NCBI GenBank assembly: GCA_028598985.1 | Contig: JAQRMV010000012.1 | Location: 1-42,832, forward strand | Length of the DNA: 42,832 bases | Direction of reading: 5' to 3' | Source: Gammaproteobacteria bacterium | Lineage (GTDB): Bacteria > Pseudomonadota > Gammaproteobacteria > Pseudomonadales > Balneatricaceae | In this document: positions 1-7,604 of the stretch, piece after piece | How the letters are laid out: each line of letters opens with the position of its first letter | How positions within the stretch are numbered: position 1 is the first letter of the stretch | Notes under the pieces: model-generated | The model's database searches: none | Told to the model about the DNA's origin: nothing | What the model saw: the letters and a program-made list of their open reading frames with translations, nothing else | Translations under genes and position numbers: made by a program

Positions 1-451
1 ATACTAGAAAAAACCACAAAACGCCGTAACGTCCAGACTTACCCAAAAAAATGAGGCCAAAGCAGTATCTTTTTCTCCAACCCAAATAACCCGCCGCCAA
101 ACATAAACCATCACCTATAATAGGTAACCAGCTGAGTAGCAAAACCCACATACCGTATCGATTGAGCTGGGCAACTCGATGCTGCGACAAGGCAAACCAG
201 CTTTCCAGCCTGCCCCCGTTGTTTTGCCAGCCTTGGCCTTCTTTAAGAGACCTAGCACGCCATAATGCGATTAGATTGCCCATAAAAAAAGTAATGATCG
301 CGCCCACACTATTACCCGTAGAAGCCACCACCCATAACCACATTCCATGGGATGGTTGGTCTATTAACATACCAGAAAATAGAAGCTCTGAACCTCCTGG
401 TAGCAAGGTAGACGCTAGTGCACTGTAAACAAAAAGAACAACCCAAGACAT
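1..451 (-). CDS. YqaA-family (DedA-like) inner-membrane protein, 3' end cut by window
   Basis: This gene is not in the ORF track; I translated it from the minus strand starting at the ATG at 451. It begins MSWVVLFVYSALASTLLPGGSELLFSG and runs open for about 150 residues to the window edge, so the C-terminus is missing. The LLPGGSE motif near residue 17, an early hydrophobic helix, and a later GNSVGAIITFFMG segment fit the YqaA branch of the DedA/SNARE-associated family. These are polytopic inner-membrane proteins, some of which act in membrane lipid or envelope homeostasis; the role of YqaA itself is poorly defined. It starts 4 bases after the sbcB stop, so it is probably translated from the same message. 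The plus ORF at 162-428 is its shadow. Confidence 0.75.
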   Translation of the reverse strand, partial: MSWVVLFVYSALASTLLPGGSELLFSGMLIDQPSHGMWLWVVASTGNSVGAIITFFMGNLIALWRARSLKEGQGWQNNGGRLESWFALSQHRVAQLNRYGMWVLLLSWLPIIGDGLCLAAGYLGWRKRYCFGLIFLGKSGRYGVLWFFLV

Positions 452-455
452 ACTA

Positions 456-1910
456 TTAATTCATTGGATAAATAGATTCTGCGTACATATGCAGCTCTTC
501 AAGAATGGCAATTTGATCTGGTTCGGTGATTTTTTGTCCCAAGTCATTAAGCTCTTTGGCAAAGCTTTCGTATGTACGAGCACCAGAAGCCGATGCATCT
601 AACAAACGTTCTGCGCGAAAGGCTTCCCATGCTTCCATTTCGTCACTGGTTAATAACTCGGGGTAGTTGCGGGCCTTTAAACGGAATAACATTTCTTCTA
701 AACGATTGTCTGAAAAGGAAAACTTGCCTTCGACCCATGTTTCAGGATCTTCTTGGTGTACTTGTTCCATTAGCTTGCGATCATTGTCATTAAAAAAACC
801 TCCACCATAAAGCGCGGCATCTGGGTCAACGGTTGGAAAATCAGGACGCTTGCTAAAGGCTTCGACTAACGCAGTGCACAGTGCAGAATCTTTCTTTAAG
901 TAGCCTAAATGGGTGTTACATTGAGCTTTATCAATAGCAAATTTCTGCGCTTGATCATCTGCCAAAGTTTGTAGAGGTGCCACTACGGGACACTTATTCA
1001 CATGAATTTCTTTCACTGCAGGGCGCACCGTACCCGCAGGCAACTGGTCTTTTCGGCTGAACAACAGCTCTTGTAATTGATCACTGCTATAGCCCTGCCA
1101 AAGCCTAGGGTCTTGTCGTAAATCAAACACCAACACACCATTGTTATTACTTGGGTGTTTTGCAAACGCCCCCACCAAAGACAAATAGCCATTATCCCTG
1201 CCGTACATCGAAGAAACGTGTAACACAGGTTTATGTAGTTGCAAGTCTAACTGGCCCCAGACTTGAGCTTTATGTTTAAGCTGAAAGATATAATTGTAAA
1301 GGCGAGGCTGAGCTTTTTTAAGCAACTGCGCCAGTTCAATGGTGGCTCGCACATCGGCTAGTGCATCGTGGGCATTGGTGTGCTCTATGCCATTGGCTGG
1401 TGCTAGCTGATCTAGCTTTAGCACCAATTCATCATTTTCATTGCGGGGCCAGTTAATACCTTCGGGCCTTATCGCTGCCGCCGTACGTACAAGATCGATT
1501 AGATCCCAACGGCTATTTCCGCCTTGCCATTCGCGGGCATAGGCATCGAAGAAGTTGCGATACAATCCAAAACGTGTGAACTCATCATCAAAACGCAGGC
1601 TGTTGTAACCCAAACTACAGGTGCCCGGCTGACTCATTGCTTGATTAATGCGGGCCATGAATTCAACTTCGGGTAAACCTTCTTCAAGGCATTTTTGAGG
1701 CGTAACCCCAGTCACTAAGCAAGCTCCTGCAGAGGGTAAATAGTCATCAGCAGGACGGCAATACCACATCATGGGTTCGCCGATAGGGTTAAAATCTAGA
1801 TCTGTACGAATGGCAGCAAATTGAGAGGGACGGTCCCAACGGGGATCCAGACCAAAAGTCTCATAATCATGCCATAGCAAGGTTTGGGTTTGGTCTGGTT
1901 GGTAGGCCAC
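456..1910 (-). CDS. sbcB: Exodeoxyribonuclease I (SbcB)
   Basis: This is a 3'-to-5' single-strand DNA exonuclease of recombination and mismatch repair. The DEDDh exonuclease motifs are visible: HDYETFG near residues 14-20 (Asp and Glu metal ligands), GYNSLRFDDEF, and NAHDALAD with the catalytic His. SH3-like and C-terminal helical regions follow. I start at GTG 1910 rather than the track's TTG at 1931. AAGGAG lies 6 bases before the GTG, and the resulting leader (13 residues before HDYETFG) has the same length as in E. coli SbcB. The product is 484 residues, against 475 in E. coli. It follows gcvT after 36 bases with no terminator visible, and yqaA follows it directly, so it is likely read from the gcvT message. 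Confidence 0.95.
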   Translation of the reverse strand: MAYQPDQTQTLLWHDYETFGLDPRWDRPSQFAAIRTDLDFNPIGEPMMWYCRPADDYLPSAGACLVTGVTPQKCLEEGLPEVEFMARINQAMSQPGTCSLGYNSLRFDDEFTRFGLYRNFFDAYAREWQGGNSRWDLIDLVRTAAAIRPEGINWPRNENDELVLKLDQLAPANGIEHTNAHDALADVRATIELAQLLKKAQPRLYNYIFQLKHKAQVWGQLDLQLHKPVLHVSSMYGRDNGYLSLVGAFAKHPSNNNGVLVFDLRQDPRLWQGYSSDQLQELLFSRKDQLPAGTVRPAVKEIHVNKCPVVAPLQTLADDQAQKFAIDKAQCNTHLGYLKKDSALCTALVEAFSKRPDFPTVDPDAALYGGGFFNDNDRKLMEQVHQEDPETWVEGKFSFSDNRLEEMLFRLKARNYPELLTSDEMEAWEAFRAERLLDASASGARTYESFAKELNDLGQKITEPDQIAILEELHMYAESIYPMN

Positions 1911-1916
1911 GCGGCT

Positions 1917-1922
1917 CTCCTT
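1917..1922 (-). promoter_or_regulatory. Shine-Dalgarno of sbcB (decides the start)
   Basis: AAGGAG on the minus strand lies 6 bases upstream of GTG at 1910. It sits inside the longer ORF given in the track, so it argues for the GTG start over the TTG at 1931. Confidence 0.75.
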
Positions 1923-1946
1923 AATCGGCAATGCCGGTGTTAAGTA

Positions 1947-3068
1947 CTACCGGCAGTATGTTTGAACTACAAATGGCATCTTACACACTCTGCAGGGTAA
2001 TTGCTTGCCACGCACAAGTGCAAATACTTGGGTATCAACCTCACACAGGGCGCTATCGAGATAGCCCATTGCTAAAGGTGATCCTAAACTGGGCCCAAAA
2101 CCACCGGAAGTGACAACACCAATTACACTTCCATCCGACGTGACTAGTTCCACACCCTCTCGTACTGGAGCTTTTCCTTCTGGCAACAAACCCACACGAC
2201 GGCGGGGCGCACCATTAGCCATTTGGTCCAAAATAACATGGGCTCCTGGAAAACCACCTTCTCTATCCCCACCGGCACGGCGGCTTTTTTGAATACCCCA
2301 AACCAAGTTGGCAGAAACAGGGGTCGTTTGTTGGTTTAGATCATGCCCATACAAACACAGGCCGGCCTCTAAACGCAGTGAATCTCGCGCACCCAAACCA
2401 ATCCATTCAACTTCATCGAACGCTAATAGGCTAGCGGCCAGTGCTTCGGCTCGGTCGTTGGCAACAGAAATTTCAAAACCGTCTTCACCCGTATAACCAG
2501 CGCGACCAATAAAACAATCGTGGCCTAGAATAGACACCGCTTTAGCATCCATAAAACGCATAGCTGCTACTTCTGGGGCCAAACGAGCTAATATGTCGCC
2601 CGCTTTAGGCCCCTGCAATGCCAACAAAGATCGGTTGTCCAGCACTTCTAGGTTAATATCGCTACCGAAGTGGGCTCGCATATGAGCGATATCTTGTTCC
2701 TTACATCCCGCATTAACCACAACGAAAAAATGGTCGCCTGCATTAGTCACCATTAAGTCATCCATAATGCCGCCCTGAGCATTAGTGAAAAACCCGTAAC
2801 GTTGACGACCTTCAGCAAGGTTTACATAGTCAGCTGGGATTAAACTTTCTAAAGCTAGAGCCACGGCTTCCATAGAAGTACCCGTGAGACGCACTTGACC
2901 CATGTGAGAAACATCAAACAACCCGACTTGCGCACGACAATGTAGATGTTCTTGTTTCACACCCATGGCATATTGCACGGGCATATCGTAACCAGCAAAA
3001 GGAACCATTTTGGCTCCCGCTTCAATATGCATGGCATGAAAAGGGGTGGTTAACAAAGAATCAGACAT
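1947..3068 (-). CDS. gcvT: Glycine cleavage system T protein (aminomethyltransferase)
   Basis: GcvT moves the methylene group from the aminomethyl-lipoyl arm of GcvH to tetrahydrofolate and releases ammonia. Family sequences seen include the N-terminal TPFHAMHIEAGAKMVPFAGYDMPVQY, GLFDVSHMGQ, the folate-binding region GRAGYTGEDGFEI, and GLGARDSLRLEAGLCLYGHD. The length of 373 residues is normal for the family. I chose ATG 3068 (MSDSLL...) over the GTG at 3080 because it fits family N-termini; neither has a strong ribosome site. It is read away from gcvH-gcvP, with the XRE/cupin gene between them. It has its own predicted promoter with a palindrome in the spacer, and it leads an apparent gcvT-sbcB-yqaA transcript. 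Confidence 0.95.
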   Translation of the reverse strand: MSDSLLTTPFHAMHIEAGAKMVPFAGYDMPVQYAMGVKQEHLHCRAQVGLFDVSHMGQVRLTGTSMEAVALALESLIPADYVNLAEGRQRYGFFTNAQGGIMDDLMVTNAGDHFFVVVNAGCKEQDIAHMRAHFGSDINLEVLDNRSLLALQGPKAGDILARLAPEVAAMRFMDAKAVSILGHDCFIGRAGYTGEDGFEISVANDRAEALAASLLAFDEVEWIGLGARDSLRLEAGLCLYGHDLNQQTTPVSANLVWGIQKSRRAGGDREGGFPGAHVILDQMANGAPRRRVGLLPEGKAPVREGVELVTSDGSVIGVVTSGGFGPSLGSPLAMGYLDSALCEVDTQVFALVRGKQLPCRVCKMPFVVQTYCR

Positions 3069-3123
3069 AGGAGTTCTCACTACTTGGATCAGTTAGGCTT
3101 ACTTGGGTTAGAAATCTGAAGCA

Positions 3124-3152
3124 ATTATAAGCAAGTTTCCTATAGGAAACAA
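3124..3152 (-). promoter_or_regulatory. Predicted gcvT promoter with a 16-bp palindromic operator in the spacer
   Basis: On the minus strand, TTGTTT (3152-3147) and TATAAT (3129-3124) are separated by exactly 17 bases. The perfect palindrome GTTTCCTATAGGAAAC (3135-3150) covers part of the -35 and most of the spacer. A bound protein there would be expected to block RNA polymerase. The adjacent XRE/cupin gene is the obvious candidate binder; that link is inference. Confidence 0.6.
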
Positions 3153-3186
3153 ATTTTCTTTACAAAAGGCAAAACCTGACATTACG

Positions 3187-3822
3187 TTATCGTGCCACAA
3201 TCCACAAAACCAATGCATCTTGCTCACTTAGGCTTACTAGGGCATGGCCCATATTGGCATCGTAATACATGCTATCACCAGCCACCATAGCCACTGGCTC
3301 ATAAAACTCGGTATAGAGCGCCAACTCTCCTTCCAATACTAACAAAAACTCCTCGCCTTCATGGCGAACCCAATCTCCAAAGTCGTCGAAGCTGCGGGCC
3401 CGAACACGGGTTTTAAAAGGCACCATTTTTTTACGAGCAAGGTCTGTAGATAGCAATTCATGTTCATATGTACTGGTTGGATGGGGCGTACCTTCTCCCG
3501 ATTTTGTCAGCACTCTACGACCCGAAGCCATGGCACTTCGGGGCTTAGCAAAAAGCTGAGGGATATCAATCTGCAAACCATTAGCGAGCTTTTGCACTGC
3601 TGTAAAGGTTGGAGAAATTTGTTCATTTTCAATTTTTGATAGAGTTGAACGCGCTAAACCTGTCTTTTTGCTCGCTTCTTCTAAAGTTAAACTCAAGCTC
3701 TGGCGAATTTCCCGTAACCGCTTTCCTAATTGCAACGGCTCAACATTAGTTTGCAAACCAGAACCGGATTCAATTTTTAATTCTGGCATATCAGGTTGTT
3801 CTGAGGACATGAGGTAGCTCAT
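3187..3822 (-). CDS. XRE-family regulator with C-terminal cupin sensor domain
   Basis: A 211-residue two-domain regulator. Residues about 33-88 form an HTH_3 domain (LGKRLREIRQSLSLTLEEASKKTGLARSTLSKIENEQISPT). Residues about 133-210 form a small cupin_2 barrel (VRHEGEEFLLVLEGELALY, then MVAGDSMYYDANMGHAL). In this family (for example PuuR) the cupin is thought to sense a small metabolite, and the HTH binds palindromes. It sits between gcvT and gcvH-gcvP, in the same orientation as gcvT, with a conserved-looking palindrome on the gcvT side and a related element on the gcvH side. Control of glycine cleavage in response to glycine or a one-carbon metabolite is therefore plausible, but the ligand is not shown by the sequence. 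The start could also be the ATG at 3810. Confidence 0.85.
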   Translation of the reverse strand: MSYLMSSEQPDMPELKIESGSGLQTNVEPLQLGKRLREIRQSLSLTLEEASKKTGLARSTLSKIENEQISPTFTAVQKLANGLQIDIPQLFAKPRSAMASGRRVLTKSGEGTPHPTSTYEHELLSTDLARKKMVPFKTRVRARSFDDFGDWVRHEGEEFLLVLEGELALYTEFYEPVAMVAGDSMYYDANMGHALVSLSEQDALVLWIVAR

Positions 3823-3912
3823 TGGTTTAACTCGATAACAGCCATGCTAACACGGCACTCCGCTGGCGTCATGTTGAAGGTGGCTAAATTTGATTAACAA
3901 GAAACCTTACAT

Positions 3913-3967
3913 GGAAATATTTCCTATTGGCTAATTTATTGATTGAAAGGAATCGAAATGATATGCT
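3913..3967 (+). promoter_or_regulatory. Predicted gcvH promoter with upstream operator-like element
   Basis: TTGATT (3939-3944) and TATGCT (3962-3967) are 17 bases apart on the plus strand. Just upstream is the perfect 12-bp palindrome GGAAATATTTCC (3913-3924). Overlapping it is ATTTCCTATTGGCTAA (3919-3934), which matches the gcvT operator at 11 of 16 positions. An activator or dual regulator could bind here. A further 6-1-6 inverted repeat, ACACTA-T-TAGTGT, lies at 3999-4011 in the predicted leader. Confidence 0.45.
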
Positions 3968-4040
3968 TACCCTCAGTTATATAGTCAGGCAATCGCCTAC
4001 ACTATTAGTGTGTTATTAATTGATATCAGGAACCCAAATT

Positions 4041-4433
4041 ATGAGCAATATTCCTGCTGAATTGCTGTATACCAACTCCCACGAATGGCTGGCCCAAAAC
4101 GGCGACGGCACTGTTACCGTAGGCATTACACATCATGCCCAAGAATTGTTAGGCGACATTGTATTTGTAGAAGCTGCAGATATTGGCCGCCAACTTGATG
4201 CTGGCGAAGAATATACGGTGATCGAATCCGTTAAAGCAGCATCGGATTCATATTCTCCAGTGGCTGGCGAAATCATTGAATTCAATGAAGCCTTAGAAGA
4301 CACACCAGAAACAGTGAATGAAGAGCCATACACGCAAGGCTGGATCATGAAACTTAAGTTGGCAGATAATGCCGATCTAAGCGAGCTACTTAGTGCCGAA
4401 GCATATGCTGACGTTGTAGCCAGCGAAGGCTAA
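4041..4433 (+). CDS. gcvH: Glycine cleavage system H protein
   Basis: GcvH is the lipoyl carrier that shuttles the aminomethyl intermediate between P, T and L proteins. The lipoylation motif [15 protein letters not shown] puts the modified lysine at about residue 65. The family fold is clear from YTNSHEWL through [14 protein letters not shown]. The protein is 130 residues, close to E. coli GcvH (129). The track starts at TTG 4020; I use ATG 4041, which follows CAGGAAC at a suitable distance and gives the expected N-terminus [17 protein letters not shown]. gcvP follows after 78 bases that contain a strong hairpin. GcvL (lipoamide dehydrogenase) is not in this window. Confidence 0.96.
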   Translation: MSNIPAELLYTNSHEWLAQNGDGTVTVGITHHAQELLGDIVFVEAADIGRQLDAGEEYTVIESVKAASDSYSPVAGEIIEFNEALEDTPETVNEEPYTQGWIMKLKLADNADLSELLSAEAYADVVASEG

Positions 4434-4449
4434 AACAACCAGCCTAAAA

Positions 4450-4478
4450 CACAAAGCCCGTCTTGCACGGGCTTTGTG
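4450..4478 (+). terminator. Terminator-like hairpin between gcvH and gcvP
   Basis: CACAAAGCCCGT, a CTTGC loop, then ACGGGCTTTGTG make a perfect 12-bp stem. It is followed by CGTTATTAATTG, a weak rather than classical U-run. It lies inside the gcvH-gcvP unit, so it may end only part of transcription or protect the gcvH 3' end. Confidence 0.6.
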
Positions 4479-4511
4479 CGTTATTAATTGTCCCTAGTGA
4501 GGATTTTTTCC

Positions 4512-7415
4512 ATGCCTGAACCTACTACTGCCCCAACTCCAATCGCACAGCTACTCCAAAACAAGGCCTTTCTCAGCCGTCACCTTGGCCCTAGCGCTGC
4601 AGAAAATGAATCCATGTTATCTCATCTTCAAGTGGGCAGCATTGCCGAGCTATTAGATCAAACGGTTCCAGACAGCATCCGACTTAACCAGCCTTTAAAT
4701 TTGCCTGCGTCAAAGTCGGAAGTAGAGACCCTAGCTCAACTCAGGGAAATGGCGAACAAAAATACAGTCAATGTTTCATGCATCGGCATGGGTTACAGCA
4801 ATACCTTGGTGCCAAACGTTATTTTGCGTAACGTGATGGAAAACCCCGCTTGGTACACAGCCTATACACCCTACCAACCAGAGATTGCTCAAGGTCGCCT
4901 TGAAGCTCTACTCAACTACCAGCAAATGATAATGGACCTTACCGGCATGGAGCTGGCAAATGCGTCTCTACTAGACGAATCAACTGCTGCCGCCGAGGCT
5001 ATGGCTTTGTGTAAGCGTGCCAATAAGAAGAAGAGTGTTACTTTCTTCGTGGATGAAAATACGCACCCACAAAACCTTAGCGTAATACAGACCCGCGCGG
5101 AATATTTTGGATTTGATATTGTCACCGGCAACCCCGCTACAGATTTAGCGCAACACGATGTATTTGGCGTACTAGTGCAATATCCAGGCAGCAATGGCGT
5201 TATTTGTGACCTTAAAAACATCATTGAATCAGCCCATGAACAAAACGCTCTGGTAGCCGTTGGCGCTGACATCATGAGCTTAGTATTACTGCAATCGCCT
5301 GGTCAATTGGGAGCAGACGTGGTGTTTGGCTCTAGCCAGCGCTTTGGTGTTCCCCTTGGTTTTGGTGGCCCACATGCAGCCTTCTTTGCTAGCAAAGACA
5401 AATACAAACGCTCCATTCCCGGCCGTATTATTGGCGTCTCTATTGATACCAAAGGCAAACCAGCATTACGCATGGCAATGCAGACACGCGAACAGCATAT
5501 TCGCCGCGAGAAGGCTAACTCAAACATCTGTACTGCACAGGCACTTTTAGCCAACATGTCGTCCTTCTACGCCGTATACCATGGGCCTGAAGGCTTACGT
5601 ACTATTGCCAGCCGCATCCAGCGATTAACCGCTATTTTAGCCGCGCAGCTTGACGCTATAGGTTTCCCTGCAGACAACCAAACCTTCTTTGATACCCTTA
5701 CCTTAGCCACTCATGGTCAGCAAGACGCAATTTACCAGCGCGCCCTTAATGCTGGGTATAATTTACGCAAAATTGGTTTGGACCAACTAGGCATCAGCTT
5801 AGACGAAACTACACAAGTGACCCACATCCAAAGTCTTTTGAACATATTTGCTGGTGCCCAAGTCGATTTTGACCTAGCCGCCACAGACAATCTATGTAGC
5901 AGCATTAACATGGGTATGGCTAGCGAATTAATGCGTGCAGACGCCATTCTTGAACACCCCGTGTTTAATAGCTACCACAGCGAAACAGACATGCTGCGTT
6001 ACTTAAAGAAACTGGAAAACAAAGATTTTTCTTTAGTTCATGGCATGATCCCCTTAGGTTCGTGCACCATGAAACTTAATGCTACGGCGCAAATGGCAGC
6101 CGTCACTTGGCCTGAATTTGCTAACATGCATCCTTTTGCACCTGTAGAACAAACCCAGGGCTACCTCGAACTTATTCGTTCTTTAGAAGCACAATTAGTA
6201 GAGATTACCGGTTACGACCAAGTATCTATGCAACCCAATTCTGGGGCTCAAGGTGAATATGCAGGCCTTGTAGCTATCCGTAAATACCAACACAGTATAG
6301 GTGAAGGTCATCGTAACGTTTGTATCATACCTAGCTCTTCCCACGGCACTAATCCAGCCAGTGCCGCCATGGTAGATATGAAGGTGGTAGTGGTGCGCTG
6401 TGACGATCTAGGCAACGTTGATGTTGCCGATCTTAAAGCCAAGGCTGAGCAACATGCCGAACAATTATCTTGCTTAATGATCACCTACCCTTCTACCCAC
6501 GGCGTATACGAAGAAAGCATCGTAGATATTTGCGATATTATTCATCACAACGGTGGCCAAGTGTATATGGACGGTGCCAATATGAATGCCCAGGTAGGCA
6601 TCAGCAAACCTGGCATTATCGGGTCAGACGTTTCACATTTGAACTTGCACAAAACGTTTGCTATCCCACACGGTGGTGGTGGCCCGGGCATGGGTCCTAT
6701 CGGTGTAAAGTCCCACTTAGCGCCTTTCTTACCCAACCATCCTGTGATTTCAGTACATGGAGAGGATAATGGTAATGGAGCTGTTTCTGCAGCACCTTAC
6801 GGCAGCGGCTCCATCTTGCCTATTTCGTGGGCCTACATTAATTTGTTAGGTGCAGAAGGTTTAGAGCAGTCTACAGCCCAAGCTATTTTGAACGCCAACT
6901 ACATGGCTTCACGCCTAAGTGAGCATTTCCCAATTTTGTACCAAGGCCGCAATAACCGAGTAGCACACGAATGTATTATTGATATTCGTCCGCTTAAAGA
7001 AACCACGGGCATCAGCGAAGAAGACATTGCCAAACGTTTAATGGATTATGGTTTTCATGCGCCCACCATGTCATTCCCTGTGGCAGGTACGTTAATGATC
7101 GAGCCAACGGAATCTGAGCCGAAGCGAGAAATAGATCGCTTCTGTGACGCCATGGCTAACATTCGCGAAGAAATTGCTAAAATCGAAACAGGTGAATGGA
7201 GCCCTAAGCACAACCCACTTAAGATGGCACCTCATACCCAATTAGATCTAGCCAGCCATGGCTGGAACCGCGGCTATTCTCGCACCCTTGCAGCCTTCCC
7301 AACTGAAGCCACTTTAGATGCAAAATTTTGGCCTACTGTAAACCGTATAGACAACGTATATGGTGACCGCAATCTGATTTGCTCTTGCCCTCCAATGGAA
7401 GCGTACCAAGACTAA
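4512..7415 (+). CDS. gcvP: Glycine dehydrogenase (decarboxylating), P protein, single-chain form
   Basis: GcvP is the PLP enzyme that decarboxylates glycine and loads the aminomethyl group onto GcvH. At about 967 residues it is the fused P1+P2 type found in gammaproteobacteria. It shows the N-terminal [30 protein letters not shown] opening the second half, and the PLP-lysine motif [19 protein letters not shown] with Lys at about residue 714. The glycine-rich loop after the lysine is intact. ATG 4512 is preferred over TTG 4488 because GTGAGGA precedes it at a suitable distance and the protein then begins MPEPTTAP. It is followed by a clear terminator. Expression probably depends on the gcvH promoter and on read-through of the hairpin at 4450-4478. 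Confidence 0.97.
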   Translation: MPEPTTAPTPIAQLLQNKAFLSRHLGPSAAENESMLSHLQVGSIAELLDQTVPDSIRLNQPLNLPASKSEVETLAQLREMANKNTVNVSCIGMGYSNTLVPNVILRNVMENPAWYTAYTPYQPEIAQGRLEALLNYQQMIMDLTGMELANASLLDESTAAAEAMALCKRANKKKSVTFFVDENTHPQNLSVIQTRAEYFGFDIVTGNPATDLAQHDVFGVLVQYPGSNGVICDLKNIIESAHEQNALVAVGADIMSLVLLQSPGQLGADVVFGSSQRFGVPLGFGGPHAAFFASKDKYKRSIPGRIIGVSIDTKGKPALRMAMQTREQHIRREKANSNICTAQALLANMSSFYAVYHGPEGLRTIASRIQRLTAILAAQLDAIGFPADNQTFFDTLTLATHGQQDAIYQRALNAGYNLRKIGLDQLGISLDETTQVTHIQSLLNIFAGAQVDFDLAATDNLCSSINMGMASELMRADAILEHPVFNSYHSETDMLRYLKKLENKDFSLVHGMIPLGSCTMKLNATAQMAAVTWPEFANMHPFAPVEQTQGYLELIRSLEAQLVEITGYDQVSMQPNSGAQGEYAGLVAIRKYQHSIGEGHRNVCIIPSSSHGTNPASAAMVDMKVVVVRCDDLGNVDVADLKAKAEQHAEQLSCLMITYPSTHGVYEESIVDICDIIHHNGGQVYMDGANMNAQVGISKPGIIGSDVSHLNLHKTFAIPHGGGGPGMGPIGVKSHLAPFLPNHPVISVHGEDNGNGAVSAAPYGSGSILPISWAYINLLGAEGLEQSTAQAILNANYMASRLSEHFPILYQGRNNRVAHECIIDIRPLKETTGISEEDIAKRLMDYGFHAPTMSFPVAGTLMIEPTESEPKREIDRFCDAMANIREEIAKIETGEWSPKHNPLKMAPHTQLDLASHGWNRGYSRTLAAFPTEATLDAKFWPTVNRIDNVYGDRNLICSCPPMEAYQD

Positions 7416-7431
7416 ATTATGTATGTGTAAC

Positions 7432-7478
7432 AAGCCCTACCAAAACCTGTAACATACGGTATTGGCAGGGCTTTTTTT
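7432..7478 (+). terminator. Rho-independent terminator of gcvHP
   Basis: AAGCCCTACCAA pairs with TTGGCAGGGCTT (one A-C mismatch) across a loop of about 18 bases, followed by a run of T. It lies just downstream of the gcvP stop. Confidence 0.8.
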
Positions 7479-7531
7479 GGCGTCATTTTTTGCCCTATAC
7501 TTGGTTCCACCACAGTGGCTTAAATTAGCCA

Positions 7532-7558
7532 TTGACCCACGATAAAAATTACTATAAT
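7532..7558 (+). promoter_or_regulatory. Predicted promoter of the MFS gene
   Basis: TTGACC (7532-7537) and a consensus TATAAT (7553-7558) stand 15 bases apart, which is shorter than ideal. The start codon is about 47 bases downstream. The -10 is strong; the -35 spacing lowers confidence. Confidence 0.45.
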
Positions 7559-7604
7559 TTGCGCCTGAATTACCGATTTAATATGACTTATTCATAGGTG
7601 GCCT

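Noticed and set aside
162-428. Plus-strand ORF of 88 residues
   Set aside because: It is a shadow of the minus-strand yqaA-like gene, which has family motifs and a start 4 bases after sbcB.
3081-4040. Glycine riboswitch upstream of gcvT or gcvH
   Set aside because: I looked for the paired glycine aptamer core in both leaders and saw neither the conserved purine-rich motif nor two stacked aptamers. The gaps are also short.
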